Shown: one piece after another, positions 36,274-47,270 of the stretch
Layout: the number at the start of each line of letters is the position of its first letter
How positions within the stretch are numbered: position 1 is the stretch's first letter
Assembly (NCBI GenBank): GCA_001600455.1
Contig: BCKC01000004.1
Location: forward strand, 496,001-560,000
Source: Endocalyx cinctus
Taxonomy: Eukaryota; Ascomycota; Sordariomycetes; Amphisphaeriales; Apiosporaceae
Direction of reading: 5' to 3'
Length of the DNA stretch: 64,000 bases
The notes under the pieces: model-generated
The model's input: the letters and a program-made list of their open reading frames with translations, nothing else
Told to the model about the DNA's origin: nothing
The model's database searches: none
Made by a program: the position numbers and the translations under genes

Positions 36274-38328
36274 GCGATAACGGCGTTTTGTAACGATGAT
36301 AGGTCTGGACGAGTTGTGTATTAGTGAGAGAGAAGGTGGAAGAAGAGAAGAGTGCGAACCAGTTGCTGTTATTTGGTATTCGGGTTCATTGCGGATTCAT
36401 TCCAATGCCTACGATACATAACAGGATCAAGAAAATGGTTAGATGAGGAGCACCCAAAAAATTGTGTTTTTACTTATTTTGTCACGTTTTGTGCACGTGA
36501 TTCAAGGAGTGGTCAAAACCGTGTAACATCCACACACTTTGTATGTATGTATAGTCCTCAATACGATGGACCGATGGTAATATTTTTTTTTTCTCTTACT
36601 TCGGTTGATAACTAAGTTGATAGAGTCCTTTTTGCGAATGGAGAGGAGCAGAGGAACTAGGACAATTGAGGTATCAAAAAGACAAAGATTAGTTGATTAT
36701 GTGTTATCAATGATTGATACCGTATTCTTAAGTACCTACCTATGCCTACTCAGGGGTGCCTAGGTAAATAGGTATACGGAGTACCCCTTGAAGACTTACG
36801 TGCTTATATCCAATACAGATTTGGTAGTTTGAGGTATCTATTTCGGGATTAAGTAAGCATTCGAACCAGCTTACTTCCATCGCAAAGCAGAAATTACCTA
36901 TGTAGTCTCCTAAGATCTCGGGTTTTCCATCACACAATCGATACGGAGAACTATCAACCATAAACTTAGGTCGTATGTTTCAAGCACTCAATCAGCAGTT
37001 CCGAACTAACAGGTACGGCCTAAGGTTAATAAAGGATAAAAGTGCTATATTTGGACGTAGTGAAGGACAAATTTAGATGTAGCGAATACAGATTTCAATG
37101 TAACAAAGGATAGATTTGTATGTAGGGAGTATAGGGGATGTAAGTACGGAATAGCAGTCTAACCCGAAAAACTAGAAACGGTTAAAATTATATCCGTTTA
37201 ATAAGCTATCGTGGTGTATTGTTCGACCTCACCGTTTTCTTCAAAAATCAGTTTCCTTGGCATAATTTGTTCCTAAGCCAGGACTGGACTTTAGTTCAAG
37301 GACGCTTGACTGGTTAGTGACTGTTAGTGACTGAACCGAGTCTGAGTAACAGCGGCTAATGCGCTATCATCAATTCGTACAAAAAAAGAAGTTGAAGTAA
37401 ATCAGTTAACCGTGTAGTAAATTGGACATATGTAATGTAATAAATACGTACATATACATAGGTCATAATCGATATATTATTGGATATATGGACATATAAA
37501 TTGATGACGAAGATCAGAATACCCTCAGACTCTGTCATTTTGTATTCATAAATTAAATGCATGGAATTATACCCATTTATTCCGTCACATCCATCGCGTC
37601 AGCCACAAGTCTTGAGACAACCCTTGAGCCTTTGACAAGACCTGATAGGTAACCTCCCTAGGGCCTAATAGCGTTCTTCGTACTCCGTAAGGAGAAGTTA
37701 CAGCAGCTTACGAAACCATCGTTTCTTCAAACCTTAGAACTTTCTTCTATTCATCCTATTATGCAATATTTTACAGTGATACCCTTCCTTTCTAATTATC
37801 ATTAAGTTAGTTGTTATTTGTTTCTATTTTAATTGATATCTGCTACTAAACTTCAATTAAGTATAATTTATTGATTGTTAAAAGCATCTCTTTTGTTGAT
37901 TTTCTTAAAAAAATAAAAAAAAAACATTACTGGAAGCAAAGGGTGCCTTAATCATCCTTTCGTTTTTCTTGGCCGGGTCGCTCCTTTATCGACGAATCCC
38001 CCTACAGTATTATTTCGATTCATCATCCTTCGTTTTTTCCACGACAATTATTCATTCCACACGAAACGACAACCCGATCAATTCACTCGCTTTCTTCCCT
38101 ATTTTTTGTCATTTTCAATAAAAAAAACACAACAAGCTTACGAATACTTCGACGTCATTCAACCCTATTGTTGTTATCTAACTATTTTACCTAATCCAAC
38201 CTATCCGATGATTCGAGATTGAGAAATAACGTCCGACCTCTACATCTTCCATCTACCAACTCCTCTCCCTTTCCTTCCTATCCCCTTTCCATCTACAATT
38301 CATCCATCCATGGTTCCGAAACGCCGAA
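36274..38328. other. Intergenic region between VPS35 and the Tre-like gene
   Basis: About 2 kb of AT-rich DNA with short unsupported frames. Around 37050-37150, GATTTAGATGTAGCGAATACAG-like and GATTTGTATGTAGGGAGTATAG-like stretches look like weak diverged direct repeats. The last 300 bp form a CT-rich promoter/leader. Confidence 0.5.
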
Positions 38329-38384
38329 ATGCCATCCGAAAAGTCACGATACGAACCCGCTCCACCCATACCCACATACGATGA
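38310..38384 (+). promoter_or_regulatory. Upstream ORF overlapping the start of the Tre-like gene
   Basis: An ATG in good context (CATCCATGG) opens a 24-codon frame that begins 19 nt before the main start and ends inside the main coding region in another frame. If included in the mRNA, scanning ribosomes would meet it first, so it could lower translation of the main protein. Transcript start is unknown. Confidence 0.4.
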
Positions 38385-41154
38385 AGCCACCTCATCTTCC
38401 GCCCCGTCACAATGGCCTCCTTCCCCGTTCAGAGCGGAAGACACGAGACCGGCGTCCGAGACCGAAGCCCAGTCCCTCCTTTCCTCTCGTCATCGGCAAC
38501 CGCCGACGACGGGACGCGCCCCCAGAGGCTATCGGCCACCCCACGTAGAGTCGGACGACGATGGTTCGGAATGGAGCCTAGAAGACGATGACGATGATGA
38601 CGACGACGGTCGGATAGACGGCAGCGTACGTCGGGAAATGGAGGAGCTGGAAATAGAAGACCCCCTAAGCGGCTCGGGCGCGAGTTCTACGTTGTCCACG
38701 TCGTCGTGGCGAAAGCGCATAGCCTCGTCCCTACCCCAGTGGAAATGGCGTTGGCGGTTACCTCGGTTAACGGTACGGCTACCGCGCCAGACTGACAACG
38801 CGCCCGAGCAGGAGCACGACACCACCGTGTCCAGGAGGTGGCTGGCGCTGCCGAACATGGACAGCGCCGCCGCCTTCCTGTTGCTCGGGAGATTGCTGGC
38901 GCTGTTCCTGGTGCTGGGCTTCATTTACGTGCTGTTCGTGAGCGACCTCTTCGCCAACGTGACAGGTCGTATCGGCAGCCAGATGTTCGACCCCGAGGCC
39001 GTCCGCCAGTTCGTCCAGGTCAACGTCGACCCGGTGCAGATGCGGGAGACGCTCAAACACTTCACAAGTTTCGCCCACTTAGCCGGGACCGAAGGTGATT
39101 ACGCCTTGGCTATGGACGTACGGAACAGCTTTATGAAGTTTGGCCTGGAAAACGTGGCTGTCGACGAATACTATGTTTACCTAAATTACCCCAAATCGAA
39201 TGGTCGCAAAATCGAGATCATGTCCGAAGAGGGTGACAAGGCCACCTGGACTGCGGCCCTGGAGGAGCTGGAAGTTGGGGGCGAGTCCGCCGGCCACGAG
39301 ACCTTGGTGTTTCATGGCCACTCGAAAGCGGGTGACGTCAAGGGGCCGCTTATGTACGCGAACTACGGATCTAGAGATGACTTCGGAAAGTTTAAAGAGA
39401 AGGGGATCGATACCGAGGGGGCCATCGCGCTGGTGCGTTATAATTCCGTATTGGACGATCCTGGCCTGAAAGTCAAGGCGGCCGAGATGGCCGGATTTGC
39501 CGGATGTATTATCTACAGCGACCCGGCGGACGACGGTTACGTGAGGGGACTAACGGCTCCGGATGGACGATTCATGCCGGCGGACGGTGTTCAGCGGGGT
39601 TCGGTTGCCTTGAAGAATTGGGTCATCGGCGACGTGCTAACCCCTGGATGGGAAAGCAGTCAGGAGAGCCACCAACCGCGAATGTCAACCGAACAGACTC
39701 ACGGGCTCAACAAGATACCCAGCTTGCCGATCGCCTGGCGAGACGCCCAGGTACTGCTACAACACATACAGGGCATCGGGGAACCGTGTTCGGACGAGTG
39801 GCGCGGAGGCGTGCCCGATGTCGAATGGTGGACGGGTAACTCGTCTTCCCCTGTCGTCCACCTCAAGAACGAGCAGGACGAAGTCGAGAAGCAGGCGATC
39901 TGGAACGTGTACGCCAAAATTCCCGGCGTGGAGCAGGCTGAGAAGTCGATCATCATCGGAAACCACCGAGACGCGTGGGCTTTCGGCGCGAGCGATCCTA
40001 ATTCGGGAACGGCCATCATGCTAGAGGTGGCTCGGGTGTTTGGAGAGCTCTCGGCCCGGGGATGGCGTCCACTCCGGACCATCGAGTTTATGAGCTGGGA
40101 TGCGGGCGCATACAACATGATTGGCAGCACGGAATACGTAGAGAAGAATTTGGACGACCTGCAGCAGAACGCGTTCGCGTACATTAACCTGGCCGCGGCC
40201 GTGTCGGGGCAAGAGTTTCACGCTTCCGGATCGCCCATGTTCCGAAAGGTAGTTACTAAAGTCCTCGACCGCGTCGGCGACCCTAACTTTAACACTACGC
40301 TACGAGCCTTGTGGGACGAGCGTAACGGCGACATAGAGGGGCTAGGCCTAGGAGGCGACTACGTCCCCTTCCAGGACATAGCGGGCACTAGTTCTCTAGA
40401 CATCCGCTTCGAGGGGGGTGCACACCCTTACCACTCGTCGTACGACAACTTCGACTGGATGGACAGGGTGGGCGACCCGAACTTCACGTACCACGCCATG
40501 CTTGGCCAGGTCCTGGCGCTGCTCGTGCTCGAGCTGGCCGATCGACCGATCATGCCTTTCGACATGGGCAATTACGCGCTCAGCCTCGGCCGGTACGTGG
40601 CCGACCTATACCAGTGGACGTCGGAAAAGGGCTACAACAAAGACGAGGAAAACAAGAAGATGAATCTCGACAACCTCAAGTTGTCGGTCAAGGAGGTGGA
40701 GCTCGCGGTCCAGAGATTCGAGGAGTGGGAACCCTACTGGGAACAGGAGATCGTGGCGTCGAACGGTTGGGAGCCAACCGGTCTCGGTCAGAGGAGGTGC
40801 GAGATCAATACCCGGATGGCCCATTTCGAGACGGGGTTGTTGGATTTGGAACTTGGCGGTGGGGTATGTTACCTTTCTTTTTTCCTACTTTTTTTTGGGA
40901 TGAAGTACTACGATGAAGACGCAAAAAAAAAACACTAAATTATAGTCTTGCTAACCCTGCTGATATAGTTGCCAAACCGGACTCAATTTAAACACGTGAT
41001 CTTCGGTCCTCGAGCGTGGTCAAATTACGACGAGACCTACTTCCCCGGCATACGAGACGCCGCGGAGGCCGAAGACTGGGTGTCAACGCAGAAATTGATC
41101 GATAAGACGACTGATCACCTACTTAAAGCTGCCCTGGCTCTTATCCAAGGGTAA
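38329..41154 (+). CDS. Transferrin receptor/GCPII-like membrane protein, inactive peptidase (Tre1/Tre2-like)
   Basis: Exons 38329-40863 and 40969-41154 give 906 residues. A long cytosolic N-terminus (Pro-rich with IPTYDEA at 14-20, Asp-rich at 75-93) precedes one membrane segment (about 181-204, type II). Then follow a PA domain inserted in an M28 fold and a TfR-like dimerisation domain. Compared with glutamate carboxypeptidase II, zinc-ligand His (GNHRDAW, about 545), Asp (ASDPNSG) and the late His (HPYHSSYDNF) remain. However, the catalytic Glu pair in SWDAEE is Gly-Ala (SWDAGAY, about 588), and the ligand Asp after YIN is lost (YINLAAA, about 617). It should not hydrolyse peptides. This is the pattern of yeast Tre1/Tre2, which help Rsp5 and Bsd2 sort metal transporters. 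An overlapping upstream ORF precedes it. Confidence 0.9.
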
Positions 41155-41524
41155 AAGAAAAAAAAGAAAAAAAGAAAAAAGAAAAGAAAAGAAAATTAGA
41201 ATAAGCACTACAGATGACTACGAATAACCACCTTCCGAACGGTACCCTTTTTTTCCTTTTTCCCTTTCTATCTACTTGGTTTGGTTTAGCTTTGCTATTT
41301 AAGCGAAGAGCTTGTATGTACTGCTGGTGTGGGTGTGTATATGTATGTTAAAGGTAGAATTCATCCAAGAACCCTTTGAAACGAAAAAGGGAGGGTGGAT
41401 TTTTCTTCGGAATTGCATGGCTAAGGCGTTTTTCTGTTTCTCTCTATCCCGAGTTTCCTCCTATTTGTTTTCCTATTTTTGTTGCGTTACTTTTTCCCCC
41501 ATGGATTATAATTCAGGGTCGTAC

Positions 41525-41549
41525 GATCAGATCAGATCAGATCAGATCA
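41525..41549. repeat. (GATCA)n tandem repeat
   Basis: Five copies of a 5-bp unit, GATCA, about 370 bp after the Tre-like gene. Confidence 0.85.
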
Positions 41550-43424
41550 TCGATAGGAGGTGGTGGTTCTTGTTTTTTCCCTCTTCTTTTATACCGCATA
41601 GATAAGTATGAAAACCCCGCCTCAAGGAGGAAAGAAATATCAAATACTGTGTTTCTATATATACATACATATTTAAACTTATATTTTATTAAGAGCGAAT
41701 GAAAATGAGAAAAAAAAACATGTTGATAAAATTGATATGATACGGAGACGGTGATACGGTGTGCTATGCAGTAGTGTCCATATTTCTCTGCGGGGACTCT
41801 GATTATATCTATATGTATCAGAAACCACTAAGCTATAACAGCGGATAAACCATTAAGCAAACATTCGATCTTCTTATTTCAGAACAAAGATATCCAAGAT
41901 AAACCTCCGTATCGTCCGAGACTTTTATTTTGAAGAGTGGGCAACTGTGGATTCCTTTGTATGTATGAGAAATAGATCAAGAGGCTCAACAACGTCTTAC
42001 CGATAGATGGGCACTTTGGACCCTTGATCCTAGATTTTATTACATGTACATACCCGGTTCCCACCACGCACTCTACCTAACGTTAGATCAATGGATCTGA
42101 TAAAGAAAAAGAGTCAAGTAAAGCATAATATCTAATATTTCTCTCTCCGAAAATCGGCTTGTATCGATGTTCCAAAGATTGGAAGGTGATAAACATACTC
42201 TATATTTACTCGTTAGTTGGTCCATCAGGGGTCCATCTACCATGAGTCAGGAAATTTCTAGTAGATAAGATGGACTGATACCTCAATATCTCATCTATTC
42301 GTGCACATACTTATACATTTCTTGATTCTTAACACTTGTACTTGGAATGTAATTATAATACATGATACTGGCTCGTAATAATGGTATGAGAAAGATGGAG
42401 AGAGAAAAAAAAAAACACGGATATGCTTGAAGTACCACGTTCTACATGACATTAAATGGACAAATTTAAATATTTTTTCTTCTTTCTTCTTTCTTTTTTT
42501 TTTTCGTCATCCTCAGCTTACCACCCTAACTCAGCCAGGCCAAAAAAAAGAGAGGTATTCAGTCAGCACATTGCAGTAGCTGAGAACGGTGATAGTAGCA
42601 GTTTACGTAGTACGATATACGTACGGTACTTAGTAATACTAGGTTAGTATATTTTATCGCGACGTTGAACTTCTCTTCGTAACCGGTTCGTTAAGTCAGG
42701 GGGAAGGATTCCGGTCTCGTGCAGCTAATGGGGTTACATGACATTGGGACAGAGTGTGAATAAGAAACGCACAGATCTGAAATGAAAAAGAAAGCCATCC
42801 AGTGCGTGCATCTATACATCTCCATGGATATGTCCACGGGTATGATAATGGTCATACTTATTTGTATCCCTACTGCATGTACTGTAATACCTGACCTAGT
42901 TATATGTTGTTCGAGGCGTAAGAGCGGTGATGATGACGATGATGACGGGGATGATGATTGGTATGGATATAACACAAGATCAACAACATAATAAAACCCG
43001 TTGAATTCAATCCGATCATCAAATCAAAATGGGTTGAGAAGAAAAAAAAAAGTATCTTCAGAATTGAAAGAAACGAGAACCTTGTTGGGTTTGTGTTGAT
43101 TTCGAATGTTGAGTAAGGAGAACCCGGTTGGTCAAAAATAGCTTATCGAAGTAGCTTCCGTTGACGGCTCTCTCAACTTACTTACTCATTCACATAAAAT
43201 ACCAACAAGAGACCTCTCTCATTTACTCCGTTTTCTTTTTCTTTTTCTTTTTTTCCTTTTATGTTTATATTCGCAGTATTTCTCTCTTTTCTTCATTCTT
43301 TTCCTTTTTTTTTTCTTTTTTTTTTTTTACGGTGTTCTTCTTTTCGTCCTCCCATTCTATTAGAACTTAGTATAAGTACTTACATCTCCAAGAAGATTGA
43401 CGTTAGTGTGTGCCGAGTTATAGA

Positions 43425-43444
43425 ATATATATATATATATATAT
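43425..43444. repeat. (TA)n microsatellite
   Basis: AT dinucleotide run of about 20 bp, 110 bp upstream of the 2EXR-type gene start. Confidence 0.8.
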
Positions 43445-43557
43445 TTACATCCATATTAGCATCTACCTACCTCACCCAAAATATCATTTACATCATCTAA
43501 TTGGGAAAGGGGGAAGTATTGTTAAAAAAAAAAAAAAGGCCAGAAACAGAAGGAAAA

Positions 43558-44448
43558 ATGGAGCCATCACCTCTTATGCGGGCCCCGGCCGAAATCCGCA
43601 TGATGATATACGAGTACCTGTTCGACGACGGGGGAAACAAGACCTTATCGATCCGTAATATGGAGTCTCGTCAACTCGAAAGGAGGAAGATCAAGTCAAC
43701 GTCACCTTCTAGCGTATTAGCCCGCAGCACCTACTACATCCTAGACCGGACCATACACCGGCGGTGCTACGAGACGACGTACCACCTGACGACCGAGAGC
43801 GCCGAGTTTCACCCGGCTATCATGAGGGTGAACCGCACGACGCACGAGGAGACGACGCATCTCCTGTACAGCAAGCACTCGTTCGACTTCGGCAGCGACG
43901 TCGAGGCCGTCTCCCCTTTCATGTCCGACCTCACCCCTCGGACCCGTATGCTGGTCACCGAGATCGCTATCTGCAAGCGTAGCTTATTCCCCTTTTACGA
44001 GAACGACAGGGTCGAGTGGCAGAACGCTTGCAAGGCTCTCGGGGGTGAATACCTGAGTGATAATAATAACGATGACCGCGAACTTCAACATCAATATCAA
44101 CATCATCAACAGCAAGGAGGAGAAGTAGGAGACGTGAGAAATAATAACGGAATGGCCGTTAGGAAAATGCGTCTTGTAGTCCAGGGAGGAAGACCTCCGA
44201 GGCCGTGGGATGGCCCTACGGAATTATCGGCGCGGGATGTCAAGTTGTTGGCTGACCTCCGACACGAGACTCTGGACTGGGTCGCCGAGCTAGCCAGAGT
44301 GAAGACGTTGAAGGAATTGGAGGTCGTGCAGGATATGCAACATTGTCCCCAACCCGTCTCCTCCAACATGATCATTTTCGCGGCCTTGTCGGCTTCGATA
44401 GAGAGGGGGTTGACTGAATTTCTGAAACGACAGCTACGTCTAGCGTGA
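43558..44448 (+). CDS. 2EXR-type fungal protein, intronless
   Basis: A single exon gives 296 residues. The N-terminus MRAPAEIRMMIYEYLF is the F-box-like signature of the fungal 2EXR family (LPxEIRxxIYxYL), and IMRVNRTTHEETTHLLY is the second conserved block (xNRxxxxEaxxlLY). Function of the family is not established. A poly-Asn/Gln/His stretch (about residues 163-182) lies in the middle, between the two conserved halves. The start is set at 43558, after a poly-A tract, rather than at the in-frame ATG at 43501. That ATG would add a Lys-run coded by the homopolymer and place it before the conserved block. Confidence 0.85.
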   Translation: MEPSPLMRAPAEIRMMIYEYLFDDGGNKTLSIRNMESRQLERRKIKSTSPSSVLARSTYYILDRTIHRRCYETTYHLTTESAEFHPAIMRVNRTTHEETTHLLYSKHSFDFGSDVEAVSPFMSDLTPRTRMLVTEIAICKRSLFPFYENDRVEWQNACKALGGEYLSDNNNDDRELQHQYQHHQQQGGEVGDVRNNNGMAVRKMRLVVQGGRPPRPWDGPTELSARDVKLLADLRHETLDWVAELARVKTLKELEVVQDMQHCPQPVSSNMIIFAALSASIERGLTEFLKRQLRLA

Positions 44449-45944
44449 GCGAAATTTGTTATTACGTATATCGAGAAAGATCGGTTTCTTTTCCTTTTCC
44501 CTTTTTTTTTTTTTTTTAATTGTCGGAGGATAAGCGATTTTCCTTCCTAGGATTATCCATGTTTCTTCAAGGAATATACGTATATATGGTAAACGATTTC
44601 TCGGTGGTTTTTTATAGTACTGTATCGCGTCATGAGATGTTTTTGAAACCCTTTTTTTTTCTCCTTGGTTTAGTAGAATCGACACTTGATCTATCATTCC
44701 GAATATTTGTTGACTTTTTTTTTTTTTTTTTTTTTTTTGAAGTTCAAGTTCAAGTTCATCGTTATTATTTAGGATAAATAATTAGAAGGCAGTAGATCAG
44801 AAGAATTAATTACATTACGGAGTAGTTAAACACGCCCAGTCATCCACTTCTGCTACTCAGCCACTCGGCTAGCTACCCCTACCTGTGTACGGAGTACAGA
44901 GTACTTATATATATAAAAATTTAGGGGTCCTTTTTTTATCCGTAGTCATAGCGAAGTTGGAAATGCAATGAAACGTCTCGGTGAGCTCATTGAGCGTGGG
45001 TTCTTCAACTTTTCATTTTATGGATTGATAAAATTAGAAGAAATTATGGTATCATTAGAAAAAAAATATATCTCAAGTAAAATATTCGAGTTATTTTCTT
45101 AGAATGAATAATTGATTCAAATTGGAAAGCACATCGTCTCAGATTTAAACGAGCTCGAATTAAACTTCTTTGCGTGGGATGAAGGGAAATAGAAGAAGAA
45201 AGAAAAAAGATCCATGGATGGATTATCGTTGGCTACTTTGAACGGAGCTTCAACTGAGAAAAGTATGGAATTCGTGAATGGACAGGCGGATAACCGTAGC
45301 CTGTGGGGCCCCTGCAATAGATCGTCGAATACCCCCACTTATCTTGACTTCCGTAGTCTGTCTCTGCCAGTTTTTTTTTATCTCTTTGGAAGAGACGAGA
45401 TGACAAGGTACAGACGTCCCTAACTTTGACCTAACGAGAAATCAAAGAAATGTATATGTCCAATTGTCACTGTTACAGGATATGCATTACTAAGATAGAA
45501 AAAGGACCCCTTTTTGAAAAGTATTACGATATGTATGCCCTATTCGTGAAATTAAGGTCCAAAGAAACAAGTCAGTAGGCAGAGGCAGAGGCAGAAGCAG
45601 AGGGATCGAATAAATCAGGATGCATACTTGATACATTACATACGTGCGTACGTACTTGTACATATATACATCCTTACTTACGTACGTACGTTCATATAGT
45701 ACAAGTAAATCAAGCGAGTATTCCCGTTCATAAGTCGAGTCAAGCAGACACACTTAACGTAAATCCATCGCTTGCACCCTTTACTGTTCTTTTTCTTGGT
45801 CCGTTTTCTTTCTTCATGTGTGAAAATACATCTACGCAACTAGGGAATAAACGATTCCGAGAGGAGAGTAGTGAGCTCAGCTCAGGTACGATACATAAGC
45901 AAAAATCGACTAAGTTAGCTCGTACGGAAATAGACGCAGGCGAC
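44449..45944. other. Intergenic region upstream of the SDR gene
   Basis: About 1.5 kb with a 25-nt T run (44714-44738), a GGCAGA-type repeat (about 45578-45602) and ACGTACGT-rich sequence near 45650-45690. No gene is supported, although an in-frame upstream start for the SDR lies at 45816. Confidence 0.5.
45578..45602. repeat. (GGCAGA)n short tandem repeat
   Basis: Three to four copies of a GGCAGA/AGCAGA hexamer. Confidence 0.7.
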
Positions 45945-46995
45945 ATGTCTCTTAATTTAGAGGGAAAGGTATGTTTCCAAATCTTCTTTTTTTTTATATT
46001 CTATTTATCGAACACTACTTTTGGTTTCTTGAAAACCCCGTGCCGTAGCATATACGTGTAAATTGACAATCAGGAATATTAAAAATTATATCAGGTCGTC
46101 ATTGTCACCGGTGGTATCCAAGGCATTGGTCTAGCGACCGTGGACAAGTTCCTCCAAAACGGCGCCAAAGTCGCCACATTCGATATCGTCGACTCCGGCA
46201 AGAAGGAAGAAGAAATAACGACGGAAAATTATCTCTTCCCATTAAAGGTCGATGTTACGATAGAAACAGAAGTCGAGGCAGCCGTCACTAAAGTCGTCGA
46301 GAAATGGGGCCGCGTAGATATCCTCGTTAATAGTGCCGGTCTAGCCGATAGCGGAAGTAAGTTTTCTTTTTTTCTTGTTCTTATTCTTCTTTGACGATAC
46401 CTTCTTCACCAACCTTGAAGGGGAAGTGCAGAGAAGATACGTCTATTCTATTGCAAGCAAGCAAGAAAGGAAGGGAGTAAGTAAATATGTATGTTACTAA
46501 CAGTAAGAAACTATAGAAAATGTTGTAGACACCGAAATAGACGTATGGCGCCGTATCCTGGCCGTCAACCTCGACGGGCCGATGCACCTGATGCGCTCGA
46601 CGATCCCTCACATGTTGCGGAACGAAGGGCCGAACAAGGGCGTCGTCGTGAACGTGGGGTCGTCGGCGAGCAAGAGCGGAGGCTGCGCCGGCGCCGCGTA
46701 TACGACCTCCAAGCACGGCCTCCTAGGCCTCACCCGCAACACCGCCTGGATGTACCGCCAGCGCGGGATCCGGTGCAGCGTCGTGATGCCCGGGCCCGTC
46801 GCCACGAGGCTGATCGAGAACAGCGGCGCCAGCTACGAGGGCGCCATGACCTCGAACGAGCTGGGGCCCGTCCTGAGGATGATGCCCGGCTTGGCCCACG
46901 CCCCCGAGGTCGCGGATACGATCTTTCACCTGGTCGTCGCTACGGCCATCAGCGGCGCTGAGGTCACAATAGATAAAGGGTGGATGGTTGTTTAA
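45945..46995 (+). CDS. Short-chain dehydrogenase/reductase (SDR)
   Basis: Exons 45945-45968, 46095-46356 and 46529-46995 give 250 residues, the standard classical SDR size. The NAD(P) motif VTGGIQGIGLA begins the second exon. DVT-type Asp, NSAG (about 86-89) and the catalytic YTTSK (about 155-159) are all present, with the expected PGPVATRL after beta-6. The residue after beta-2 is Asp (TFDIVDSG), which usually favours NAD over NADP. Start: MSLNLEGK is chosen for family fit. An in-frame ATG at 45816 would give 293 residues with a Lys/Arg-rich extension of 43 residues. Substrate unknown. It is convergent with, and only 275 bp from, a peroxisomal acyl-CoA synthetase gene. Confidence 0.9.
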
Positions 46996-47270
46996 TTTGA
47001 CGAGATGATGAATTTATCGGGGAGGGACTAATGACGTTACAAGCGGATGCATATGCGTGTATGTATACCCTATGGTTATTTATTACTTACTTACTTGTAT
47101 CTCTCATTTTAATCTTATTACTTTTTTTTACCCTTCTTTTCTACCTCTGTTGATATCTTATCACGCGCGCGGGAATTTCTTTTACGTTAGTCCGTAACGG
47201 TTTATTAACTTTTTTTTTTTGCTTCTTTTTTTCCCTCCTTATTATCCGATATCTATTTTATTAAAATATC

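Larger units (their letters stand above)
41155..43557. other. Intergenic region with simple repeats
   Basis: About 2.4 kb, AT-rich, with A-rich and CT-rich tracts, a (GATCA)n run, and a (TA)n run. Short open frames here follow simple-sequence tracts and are not supported as genes. Confidence 0.5.

Noticed and set aside
37020..37160. Possible minisatellite or CRISPR-like spacing
   Set aside because: Similar GATTTAGATGTA/GATTTGTATGTA stretches are too diverged and irregular; CRISPR arrays are not expected in a fungal nuclear genome.
42782..42991. 69-codon frame with a hydrophobic start and poly-Asp
   Set aside because: The Asp run is a GAT/GAC microsatellite and there is no further support.
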